The notes under the pieces were generated by a model. It was not told where the DNA came from. It worked only from the letters and a program-made list of their open reading frames with translations, and ran no database searches. Of a stretch of 8,605 bases of DNA, positions 1 through 8,500 are shown one piece after another. Location of the stretch: the NCBI GenBank assembly GCA_002696025.1, contig NZQU01000078.1, forward strand, positions 1 through 8,605, written 5' to 3'. Position 1 is the first letter of the stretch, and each line of letters opens with the position of its first letter. This stretch comes from Crocinitomicaceae bacterium (lineage in GTDB: Bacteria > Bacteroidota > Bacteroidia > Flavobacteriales_D > Crocinitomicaceae). Made by a program: the position numbers and the translations under genes.

Positions 1-1140
1 AGAGCAGAAATTAAAATTCCAGATGTTCCATATAGTGGAGTTATTTCTGACAGCCTAGGGTATATTAAGTTGAATAGTTTTACAAACAGTGCGCATGAGG
101 AAGTGAAAAAATCATTTTTAGATTTAAAACAAAAAGGGATTAATAAATTGATTTTTGATTTACGTGGAAATGGCGGAGGTCTTTTGCTTGAATCCATAAA
201 AATTGTAAACCTTTTTGTCTCTGAAAACAAACTTGTGGTACGCACAAAAGGAAGAATTGCCTCTGAAAATAAAGAATTTAAAACCTGGGTAAAACCTGAG
301 GATGTTAACATTCCTATTGTTGTCTTAATTGATGGGAATTCTGCCTCAGCAAGTGAAATTGTAGCCGGGTCTTTGCAAGATATGGATCGAGCTGTAATTC
401 TCGGCACAACTAGTTATGGCAAGGGACTTGTGCAAAGGACCTATGACTTAAAGTATGGATGTAAGGTTAAATTGACCGTTGCAAAATATTATACTCCATC
501 AGGAAGATGTGTTCAGAGACTCGAATATTATAATAATTCATCTAATAAAAATCCCAAAGAAATTCCTGATTCACTAATTACAAAATTTAAAACAATAAAT
601 GGACGTGAGGTAATAGATGGTAGGGGTATTGAGCCAGATGTGAAAGTTCCCTTAAGTAAATTGAAAAAAATAACTCAAGAATTATTGGTGACCAATATGA
701 TTTTTGATTATGCTACTAGGTATAATATGGAGCACCAAACTATATTAAACCCAAAAGACTATGACCTTGCAGATTCTGTTTATAATAAATTTATAACTTA
801 CGTTTCTGACAATGGATTTGAATGGAAAAATGAAACGATAGAGTTTTTGAGCAAAATCAATAAAGAACTAGATGATTATGACATTCCAGACTCATTAAAA
901 ATGAACTTAAAAGCATTAAAGTCACAACTTCTTTCAAATTATTCTTCAAAATCCAATAACAAAAAAGAATTGCTTAAGCATAAGGCGGAGGTAAAAGAGG
1001 TATTGGAAAATGAGATTGTTTCTCGCTATTATTATCAAGAGGGTAGGGTGATTAATTCATTTAAATATGACCCCGCGGTTAAAGAGGCAATTAAAATTTT
1101 AAATGATAAAATCCATTATAATAAGATATTAAATAATTAA
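1..1140 (+). CDS. S41 family carboxyl-terminal processing (tail-specific) protease, 5'-truncated
   Basis: This is the C-terminal 379 residues of a tail-specific serine protease (CtpA/Prc family, MEROPS S41), an enzyme that trims or degrades periplasmic proteins from their C-terminus. The reading frame is open to the left edge, so the real start, the export signal and most of the PDZ domain lie outside; the TTG at 70 is an internal codon. Visible in order are the PDZ/core hinge, a G-Y-I-K-L strand (about residues 20-24), D-L-R-G-N-G-G-G (53-60), the S-A-S-A-S-E-I block with the nucleophile Ser at 346-348, Y-G-K-G with the general-base Lys at 421-423 (25 residues later, the family spacing), and the supporting Gln at 433-435. 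Y-T-P-S-G-R and G-R-G-I-E-P-D follow. The last ~165 residues form a charged, largely helical region typical of Bacteroidota members. All catalytic residues are present, so the enzyme should be active. The specific substrate cannot be read from sequence. It probably shares a transcript with the gene 15 bp downstream. Confidence 0.95.
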   Translation, partial: RAEIKIPDVPYSGVISDSLGYIKLNSFTNSAHEEVKKSFLDLKQKGINKLIFDLRGNGGGLLLESIKIVNLFVSENKLVVRTKGRIASENKEFKTWVKPEDVNIPIVVLIDGNSASASEIVAGSLQDMDRAVILGTTSYGKGLVQRTYDLKYGCKVKLTVAKYYTPSGRCVQRLEYYNNSSNKNPKEIPDSLITKFKTINGREVIDGRGIEPDVKVPLSKLKKITQELLVTNMIFDYATRYNMEHQTILNPKDYDLADSVYNKFITYVSDNGFEWKNETIEFLSKINKELDDYDIPDSLKMNLKALKSQLLSNYSSKSNNKKELLKHKAEVKEVLENEIVSRYYYQEGRVINSFKYDPAVKEAIKILNDKIHYNKILNN

Positions 1141-1155
1141 TCTTCATTTTTAATA

Positions 1156-2598
1156 ATGCTGCTCGTATTAAAAAATAAAAATTATAATCTTACCTACTTA
1201 CTAGCCTTATCTCTAATTATAGTTGGGATTATATGCAGTAAAGCATTAATGTCGATTGGGATGGTTTTAGCCGGTTTGTCCTTGCTTTTAGAGTTTAATT
1301 TTAAAGCATATTTTGAAAATTGGAGAAATAATCGCGCGCTTCTAATTTTAATTCTTCTTTATTTGTGTTTTATTACATCATTGTTGTGGTCTCAAAACTT
1401 AGATTATGCTCTAGAGGATCTTAAATCAAAATTAACCATTATTGTAATCCCTCTACTTATTTTTTCTAAGCCAGAGCTTGTTCATAGAAATAAGGGATAT
1501 TTATTGACTTTGTTTTTGAGTGGTGTTTTTATTACTTCATTAATAAATGTTCTTTTTTACACTCATACTCTTGGCGATATTATATATGATGATATAAGGG
1601 GGATGTCTTTGTTTGGTTCACACATAAGATATGGTTTGTTAGTAGCAATGGGAGCGATTACATGTATTTACTTTATAAAGAAACACAAAAAGTTCATTTT
1701 CTTTTTTGTATTTGTTTTTATTTGGTTTGTCTTTTATACATATTTTTCAGAGGTTTTATCAGGTGTTATCGCGCTTCTTATCTCATTGCTTTTTTGGTTG
1801 ATTGCAGAGCTTTATTTTAAAAGAAAAATCAAAGCGTTATTTTCTGTTTCACTTATTTTTATTTCTTTTCTTATTTCTGTTTCCTTTTTTATGTTAAGTC
1901 CAGAATCAAATGATTTAAAAGTTGTTTCACATTCTGAAATAGCAGAAGAATGGAATAAAAGATCTAAAATCCCCATTCATTCATATGATGCAAAGGGACA
2001 AGAGCTTAAACAAACTTTGATTAGGTATTTACATTCCAAATCATTGCCCGCAAATGCAAAAGGTATCAAGGAATTGACTTCAAAGGATTTTACTAACATA
2101 GAAAATGGAATAGCAGATATAAGGGAATTATCAAATGGTTTTATTTCAAGATTATATTCCATTCGATTTGAACTCCAAAATAGAAGCAATCCTAATGGGC
2201 ACTCTATGTTACAGAGAATAGAATATTGGGATGCGGGCTTTAAAATTGCATCTAACCATCCTATTTTAGGGGTTGGATTAGGAGATGTGCAGGATGAATT
2301 TGATCAACACTACAATGATGTTAACTCTAAATTATTATTAAAAAACCGAAAACGTGCTCATAATATGTTTCTGACTTTTTGGGTGTCAAACGGTTTAATT
2401 GGGTTGGTAATTTTTATTTGTGTTTTGTCCATTTTTATTTCTGAAAATTGGAAAAACAAAGATTTTTTAGCACTTGCTTTTATTCTTATCTCTATTTCAT
2501 CTTTTGTCTTTGAGGATACTTTAGAAACCCAGACAGGAATTACCTTCTTTTCTTTCTTTTATGCTTTATTCTCATTAAATAAATACAAGAAGGAGTGA
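1156..2598 (+). CDS. O-antigen ligase/polymerase-like polytopic membrane protein (Wzy_C/WaaL-type)
   Basis: A 480-residue inner-membrane protein with about twelve hydrophobic segments: nine before residue 248 and three after 405. Between them lies one long, probably periplasmic loop (about 249-405), the layout of the O-antigen ligase/polymerase family (PF04932), which transfers or polymerises undecaprenyl-linked glycans. Supporting motifs are S-H-I-R-Y-G (155-160), R-I-E-Y-W-D-A-G (354-361), H-P-I-L-G-V-G-L-G-D (368-377) and R-A-H-N-M-F-L (400-406), whose His402 fits the conserved loop histidine of the family. The C-terminal D-T-L-E-T-Q-T-G-I-T-F-F block (454-465) is familiar from Bacteroidota members. 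Ligase (WaaL) and polymerase (Wzy) cannot be separated by sequence, and some relatives act on proteins. The ATG at 1156 is the only sensible start: the in-frame stop of the protease gene is at 1138-1140, and the segment between has no Shine-Dalgarno sequence. Translation may be coupled to the protease gene. No other glycan-assembly genes are adjacent on this strand, so the substrate glycan is unknown. Confidence 0.83.
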   Translation: MLLVLKNKNYNLTYLLALSLIIVGIICSKALMSIGMVLAGLSLLLEFNFKAYFENWRNNRALLILILLYLCFITSLLWSQNLDYALEDLKSKLTIIVIPLLIFSKPELVHRNKGYLLTLFLSGVFITSLINVLFYTHTLGDIIYDDIRGMSLFGSHIRYGLLVAMGAITCIYFIKKHKKFIFFFVFVFIWFVFYTYFSEVLSGVIALLISLLFWLIAELYFKRKIKALFSVSLIFISFLISVSFFMLSPESNDLKVVSHSEIAEEWNKRSKIPIHSYDAKGQELKQTLIRYLHSKSLPANAKGIKELTSKDFTNIENGIADIRELSNGFISRLYSIRFELQNRSNPNGHSMLQRIEYWDAGFKIASNHPILGVGLGDVQDEFDQHYNDVNSKLLLKNRKRAHNMFLTFWVSNGLIGLVIFICVLSIFISENWKNKDFLALAFILISISSFVFEDTLETQTGITFFSFFYALFSLNKYKKE

Positions 2599-4848
2599 TT
2601 ATTTTTTATTTTCACTTATAATTTTGATAAGTTGTTCTCCAAATATTACCATTTTTTCAACTTCATCACTTTTTGCTGGCTTTATAGACTTGAATAATAT
2701 AATTGAGGTTTCTGAACTTTCAATGTGATAAATTTCTTCTTTTTCTAAAAATTCAATTAAGGACTTAGAGAAAAAAGATTTGATTAATTCTGGATTTTCA
2801 CCTGTTAAGTGGTATCTATTAGAAAATAAAGGATGATTTTCAAAATTAATATCTTTCTCATGTACAGATAGAACTCTATCAAAGAATTTGTCAAAAAACC
2901 CTTCCCCTTCAAGAACAAATGCAGGGATATTAAATGGAAGGTGAATTAGCTGCATGGTAGCAGAAACTGCCGAATCATAAACTTCCTTAGACATCATTTC
3001 CCCTTCTTCAAAAATTACATCAAAAATTTCCCAATCAATTTCTGTATCGCTATACTTATGTCCAATTATGTTTTGTTTTAAATCTAATGGTCTAGAGTTG
3101 AAAAAGTTAAAATCATATAATTCACTGGATTCAACTTGCTCCTCTTTTGTATATGACCAACGATTGTTAGCTGCTAAAGTTTTAATGTTTTGTTCTCTTT
3201 GAGTAGTTTTTTTCGATGGAGGTATAATTAGGCTCTTTAATGCATTTTTATGGCTTGATATGGCTATATGACGTGTTAGCCCGGTTATTTGAACTCTTCC
3301 ACCAGTTCGTCTATATTCTGTTCTAAATTCCATTAATTTTTCTTGAAAAGTTAAATCCACTAGCCTTGTTTCTGATAAATCAATTCTTACAAGTGCTCCT
3401 GAAGGAATATTGGAAACAAGCTTGTCAATTTTTAGTATGCCTAAAAAATTTGCAATTCCTTTTATTTTTAAGTCGTAACTGCCATCGGGTTTTTGGTTCA
3501 GTTTTGACCCCAAATTATAAATCATTTTAAAAAATTGAGGAATAGGAACTCTTGCTAACATCATATGACTGATTAAAGCCAATAATAATCCTCCAAGTAA
3601 ACCAGTAAGTAAATTAGTGTAAAGAGTTAAAATCATTGTAAAAATGAAAAAGATGAGTTGTTCAGAACCTTGTCTATAGACTTGTTTAAAAACAGATGGT
3701 GATGCGAGCTTAAATCCTGTATAAACAAGCAAAACAGCAAAAGCACAAAGGGGCACTTGCTTCATTATTGGGCTTAATACGACAATTAAGAGCAACAAGA
3801 AAATAGCTTGATACAAATTGGACCATTTTGTTTTAGCACCATTATGTATGTTAACCGTGCTTCTAATAATTACAGCAATAACTGGCATTCCTCCAACAAA
3901 ACCTGCAGCCATAGTGCTAAGGCCGATTCCGGTTAAATCTTTGTTTAAATCTGTTTTTCTTTTGTATGGGTCAATTTTATCAACAGCTTTTGCAATAGCT
4001 AAAGATTCAATACTCGTAATAATTAAAATAGATATGACTGTGGTCCAAAACTCAATGGTGTCAATTTTGGCAAAATTTGGATGCATTATTGAATCCATTA
4101 CATTGTCTGGAATATCGAGTAATAGAGCAGGGCCAACGTCATAAGATTTTCCAAGGAAATCAAGAGTGTTTTGGTCAAAAAAGTCAAAAAGATATACAAA
4201 GGGAATAGACATTGCAATTACCCAAATTGGAGCGGGGAAAAAATGGATAAACTTAAAGTTTATTTTAGAATGAAAGAGTAATAATATTAGTCCCGTTAAT
4301 GAAATGATTAAGACAAAAGGATTTGCTTTTGGTAAAAACAAAACGGCATCAATTAAATTCTGAACAATACTTGAGCTGTCTGAATGTGTTCCCAAAGCAA
4401 CATGAATTTGTTTTGCAAAAATTATGATTCCAATTGCAGCCAATATGCCATGAATCACAGTAGAGTGAAACATGTCAGCTAGTCGACCTAATTTAAGAAG
4501 CCCTAAAATAGCTTGAATTCCACCAGAAACAACTACTGCGCCTAAAACATAATTAAACGCTTGCCCAGACCCGTCATCCATTATTGTAATTCCTAGAAGA
4601 ATCACTGCAATAACTCCTTTGGCGGGACCATTAATTGATACATGACCACCACGATAAAGTGTAGTTACAATACCCCCAATAACCGCAGAAATAATTCCGG
4701 ACATTGCTGGGGCTCCAGCCGCTAAAGCAATTCCTAACGAGAGTGGTAGGGCAATAAGTGCTACGCTAATAGCAGCAAGTGCATCATTCTTCCAATGCCT
4801 TCTTAATCCTTTCAAACCATTTCCAGGTATTTCTTTAGTTTTAGCCAA
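2599..4848 (-). CDS. SulP (SLC26-type) inorganic anion transporter with degenerate STAS-like region and extra C-terminal domain
   Basis: A 749-residue protein. Residues about 20-430 are a SulP membrane domain: the first helix region contains A-L-P-L-S-L-G-I-A-L-A-A-G-A-P (33-47), the helix-3 start reads N-G-P-A-K-G (73-78), and helix 8 carries I-E-S-L-A-I-A-K (280-287), followed by R-S-T-V-N (329-333) and G-A-K-T (337-340). SulP proteins move sulfate, bicarbonate or related anions across the inner membrane with protons or sodium. Glu281 in helix 8 suits a proton-coupled member. Residues about 455-540 resemble a STAS domain (V-R-I-D-L-S-E-T, then G-G-R-V-Q-I-T-G-L), but the usual D-S-S/T-G loop reads V-D-L-T-F. 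Residues 541-749 are an additional soluble, acidic region I do not recognise. Start: the only usable codon is the TTG at 4846-4848, because the in-frame stop at 4861-4863 lies four codons upstream and the first Met is residue 49, inside the first helix region; TTG at residue 12 is an alternative. No Shine-Dalgarno is visible. The exact anion is not determined; no carbonic anhydrase gene is adjacent. Confidence 0.9.
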   Translation of the reverse strand: MAKTKEIPGNGLKGLRRHWKNDALAAISVALIALPLSLGIALAAGAPAMSGIISAVIGGIVTTLYRGGHVSINGPAKGVIAVILLGITIMDDGSGQAFNYVLGAVVVSGGIQAILGLLKLGRLADMFHSTVIHGILAAIGIIIFAKQIHVALGTHSDSSSIVQNLIDAVLFLPKANPFVLIISLTGLILLLFHSKINFKFIHFFPAPIWVIAMSIPFVYLFDFFDQNTLDFLGKSYDVGPALLLDIPDNVMDSIMHPNFAKIDTIEFWTTVISILIITSIESLAIAKAVDKIDPYKRKTDLNKDLTGIGLSTMAAGFVGGMPVIAVIIRSTVNIHNGAKTKWSNLYQAIFLLLLIVVLSPIMKQVPLCAFAVLLVYTGFKLASPSVFKQVYRQGSEQLIFFIFTMILTLYTNLLTGLLGGLLLALISHMMLARVPIPQFFKMIYNLGSKLNQKPDGSYDLKIKGIANFLGILKIDKLVSNIPSGALVRIDLSETRLVDLTFQEKLMEFRTEYRRTGGRVQITGLTRHIAISSHKNALKSLIIPPSKKTTQREQNIKTLAANNRWSYTKEEQVESSELYDFNFFNSRPLDLKQNIIGHKYSDTEIDWEIFDVIFEEGEMMSKEVYDSAVSATMQLIHLPFNIPAFVLEGEGFFDKFFDRVLSVHEKDINFENHPLFSNRYHLTGENPELIKSFFSKSLIEFLEKEEIYHIESSETSIILFKSIKPAKSDEVEKMVIFGEQLIKIISENKK

Positions 4849-4896
4849 ACGCTTGAGTGTTTATTTTATAAATAACGAAATAGTATACAAATAAAG

Positions 4897-4914
4897 GTAG
4901 AAAATTGAATCTAC
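4897..4914 (-). terminator. Weak hairpin just after the deacetylase stop codon
   Basis: In the 67 bp gap between the deacetylase and SulP genes, a 5-bp perfect inverted repeat (GTAGA and TCTAC, 8-nt loop) begins two bases after the deacetylase stop. On the minus strand it is followed by CTTTATTTG, a T-rich but interrupted tract. This may be a weak attenuator or terminator separating the two genes, but the stem is short and could be chance in AT-rich DNA. The rest of the gap should hold the SulP promoter if that gene is transcribed separately; I see no clean Bacteroidota promoter (TTTG about 19-21 bases before TAnnTTTG) in it. Confidence 0.2.
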
Positions 4915-4915
4915 A

Positions 4916-5521
4916 TTATAAAGTTTTAAAGTTGAGTTTTTTGTTTTTTATTAATCTGACAACTTCAGGAAGTAGAAGTTTTAATCTCTCAAAACTTTTT
5001 TCACTATCATGAAACACCAAAATATCACCAGCTTTTATTTGTTCTGCTTTTTTAATAATTGTCTGAATATCAATATTTTTATCATAATCATATGACAACC
5101 AAGTCCACATAACTATTTTGTCTTTTTTTAAAATAGTTTTAGCTTGTGAAGGTTTTATTTTTCCATATGGAGGTCTAAATAAACTTGTTCTACTTATTTT
5201 TTTTGCCTGCTCAAAAGAAGAAAAATAATCTTTGTTTTTTGTTTTAAATCCATTTTCATGATTCATTAAATGATTTCCAATGGAATGCCCATCATCAATT
5301 AATTGTTTAAATATTTCAGGCTCCTTTAAAATATTATTTCCAACACAAAAAAAAGTTGCTTTAATGTTTTCTTTTTTAAGAAAAGATAGGGTCCAAGCTG
5401 TGGCCTTTGAATTGGGCCCATCATCAAAAGTTAAATAAACACTGTCCTTGTCATTTTTAATATTCCAAACGTATCGATTAAAAAAAAATCGTGCAATTAA
5501 TGGTGGTTTAAACCAGGCCAT
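4916..5521 (-). CDS. Polysaccharide deacetylase family protein (NodB homology domain, CE4)
   Basis: A complete 201-residue NodB-type deacetylase, a metal-dependent enzyme class that removes N- or O-acetyl groups from glycans such as peptidoglycan, chitin-like polymers or exopolysaccharide. All core motifs are visible: T-F-D-D-G-P at 31-36 (Asp33 catalytic base, Asp34 metal ligand), H-L-M-N-H at 84-88 giving the metal-binding His84 and His88, R-P-P-Y-G at 116-120, Y-D-Y-D at 144-147, and I-L-V-F-H-D at 167-172 with the C-terminal catalytic His171. The length, close to 200 residues, and the direct start with the catalytic domain match a common Bacteroidota subgroup. There is no evident signal peptide, only a hydrophobic/basic N-terminus (residues 1-19), so the enzyme may be cytoplasmic or membrane-associated. 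The ATG at 5519-5521 lies 3 bp after the stop of the upstream DUF2723 gene, suggesting co-transcription and coupled translation. A run of nine T (coding strand) encodes Phe12-14. The substrate is not known. Confidence 0.93.
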   Translation of the reverse strand: MAWFKPPLIARFFFNRYVWNIKNDKDSVYLTFDDGPNSKATAWTLSFLKKENIKATFFCVGNNILKEPEIFKQLIDDGHSIGNHLMNHENGFKTKNKDYFSSFEQAKKISRTSLFRPPYGKIKPSQAKTILKKDKIVMWTWLSYDYDKNIDIQTIIKKAEQIKAGDILVFHDSEKSFERLKLLLPEVVRLIKNKKLNFKTL

Positions 5522-5524
5522 TAA

Positions 5525-8500
5525 TTAAGGTATTTGGATAGTTGAATCATTGATAGCCTTTGAAGAGTCAGCTTCTTTTTGAGTTTGAGAAGCGGCAGTA
5601 GGATCAGGTAAATAACCAAAATAAACACCCATGGCATTTAATTTAATTTTTAAATCTGAGCCATATATCTCATCTATTTCAATACGCTCTATTTTTTTAT
5701 ACAATTTTGGCAAGACCTTATTGAAAACACGATCAATTTCTTTTTTAGCAGCATCGTATAGTTTAGGGCTGTTCGTTTTATTTTCATTACTGACTTTATA
5801 AATACTCAGTAAGTCACATAAAGCAGCCATTAAATCTGGTGTTGCTTCTCCCGATGCTGCAAAATGAGCATGGCTGTTTGCAAAGAAATTGATGGTTTGT
5901 GATTTTTGCTTTAGCATTTTTAATCCAAGATTAGTTGCGCTTTCAAAGTCACCTGCTTTTAAAAATAAACCAACATAATCGGTAATAGAGCCATCATTGT
6001 ATCCTTCGATTTCATTTTTGTTATTAAAAGGATTTTTATATTTCTCTTGAGGGTTTCTACTTGGCTCACCTCCATCAATTACATGTTCTGTGGGCATTAT
6101 GCTTAATGATTTTTTTAATAAATCAGCTGCTTTTTTTCTGTAAGAAGAAATTCTTTTCTTTGAACTTAAAGGGTTTGACCTTATTTCTTTTGCCAGACCA
6201 ATTTCTCCTCTTTTTTCACAAGCAATATCATAAGTCATACCTGATGGTGCAGCTGTATTGTTGAATTTCTCTTCATTTTCAGCTAATTGAATATAATATT
6301 CAGCCAAAGAATAAAATTGAGTCCTGAATTGAGACGTGTGTCTTCGGGCATAATAATCTGTTAAAACATGGGCCTTGTTCATTTGTCCAAAAGAATAATT
6401 CTTCATTAGATTTGCATACATTTTATCAGCATCAAACCTGGTGTTTAAATTAGACATTGGGCTAAGCACAAATGTAAGTCCCAGCTGTTTTATGTGACCT
6501 CTTCTATATAAAGAGTATGCAACATCAGAGCCACCTGGACTTGAAAAGAAAATGCCTCTTTTCCAATCATTATTGGCTAAAATGTCTAGCATCATCACCT
6601 GTTCTCTAGTCAGTCCTTGTTTATCAAAATCAAATGTAAGTTCTTTTAATAACTCATCTTTTTGGTTTTTCTTGATAATTCCAGATTTGACAGCATTTTC
6701 AGGGTTTATTTTTAAAGTAAACTTATTTGTTGGAAATACCCGAAGTTCTCTATTTTGATCATATGAAATGATGTTTTTGTCATTTCTTACAAATTTCATA
6801 GCATCAATTAATTCAACTGTATTCCATTTGTTTTCAAATTCTGAAAATAAATTTTGAAAAGCCCTAAGGTCATCTTGAGATTGACAAGCTTTAAGTAGTG
6901 AAAGGCCCGCATTTAATTTATTATAGAGACTTCCTTTTATATTTTTAGGGTCAATAGCTTTAAAAAATGAAGATTTCATCTGACCGACTAAATTTTCATT
7001 AGGGATATTGTTAATGATGCTTCTTGATTTAGAATCTAATTCTAATGTTGCATTAACCGCTGAAATTTCATTTTTCTTTAATCTTAATGAGATGATTTCT
7101 TCTAAAATTTCCTGGTTTACCCCCATATTAATTAAATTAATGAGGTCTAAAAAGTAAACTTGGTCAGTGTTTCCCGCATACATTAGTATTTGATCTTCTC
7201 TAAATTTAATTGGAAGAGGATCTGATTTGTATGCTTTCATTTTCATTTGGTCAGTATACCAATCAGTTTGCATAAGGGATAAGTTACAAACTCTTATGTC
7301 TGTTCTTTCTCCTTCTACTTCTTGCATGTACCATAGAGGGAAGGTATCATTATCACCATTGGTAAACAATATTCCATTTGTAGTACAGGAGTTTAAATAG
7401 TTGGAGGAAAGATCTTTTGCAATTGATTTGTCACTTCTGTCATGGTCATCCCAGCCTTGAAAAGCCATTATTAGAGGTATAAATAGACCAAGCGCACCTG
7501 CGGTAATAATACCGTGTATTTCTTTTGCTTTGAGTATCTTTTTTAAGAGTACCATTAGGCCGATTAAACCACTAGAAACCAAACTAATGTAAACAAAGCT
7601 TAATGTAGCTGGCATTCCAGAATTAGATCCCCCATCAAGTGCAAGACAAAACAAAAATGCACCTCCCAATAATATACCACCTTTTTTGAGGATGCTTTTT
7701 GAGGGGGTATTGTTAAAGAAATCAATTAATGCATAAACACCAATTCCAATCCAAAATGCAAAAAAGTAAAAAGAACCGGCATAAGCATAATCACGCTCTC
7801 TTGGTTCAAATGGTTTTTGATTTAGGTAAATAACAATCATGATTCCCGTAAATAAAAAGGCCAATAAAAGAGAAAATGCATCTTTAGGCGCTTTGTAAAA
7901 ATGAAATATCAATCCAATTAATCCCAAAATAAAAGGCAACATAAAAAATGAGTTGTTTGATTTGTTGTTTGTGGTGTAAAATGGGGCACTTTCTTGATCG
8001 CCAATTCTCATTTTGTCTATGGTAGATATACCTGTTTTCCAGTTTCCTCTCATGGCATCTCCGTGGCCTTGAATGTCATTTTGTCTCCCAGAAAAATTCC
8101 ACATGAAATATCTAACATACATCCAATTCACTTGGTATCTAAAAAAGTAGGTGAGATTTTCTCCAAATGTTGGGAGCCTATTTCCATCGGTTCCAATTTC
8201 AGTTCCTTTGTCTTCTTCAGCGTCGTATCCAGACCAGTTTTTGTATCCGTTTACTTTTTTCTGATCTTGACTAAAGTACATACGTGGAAATATGGTTGTT
8301 TGGCTGTAGGCAGGAATGGCATTTTTTCTAATAGAGGCATTAGACTCAAAATATCTTTCTTCAACGGTTGCATCAATATTATCTGCGTATTTATTAGCTG
8401 CATCTTCACTTTTAAAAGCTTTGAGCTCTATGTCTTCATCCATAACTACAAATCGTCTGAGATTGGTCGGTGATTGGTCGCCCCACGACTCGGACTCACT

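Noticed and set aside
70..72. TTG as the start of the S41 protease
   Set aside because: The frame is open to base 1 and the upstream codons encode the family's PDZ/core hinge, so the gene begins outside the window.
1977..2189. 70-codon open frame on the minus strand
   Set aside because: It is antisense to the periplasmic loop of the ligase-like protein, with no start signal or recognisable domain.
2614..2632. Inverted repeat ACTTAT/ATAAGT as a terminator
   Set aside because: The stem is 6 AT-rich bases and no T-run follows on either strand; it lies in the last codons of the SulP gene.
3818..4144. 108-codon open frame on the plus strand
   Set aside because: It is antisense to the SulP membrane domain. 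Its hydrophobic character simply mirrors codons for hydrophobic residues on the other strand.
8441..8443. ATG as the start of the DUF2723 protein
   Set aside because: All codons from 8444 to 8605 are open in frame and encode family-typical sequence, so this Met is internal.
7994..8473. 159-codon open frame on the plus strand
   Set aside because: It lies entirely antisense to the strongly recognised DUF2723 protein, and its translation is low-complexity and unlike any family; it is a shadow frame.
8461..8480. Direct repeat GATTGGTCG, two copies 11 bases apart
   Set aside because: Only two 9-base copies, inside a coding region; no third copy or array structure, so probably chance.
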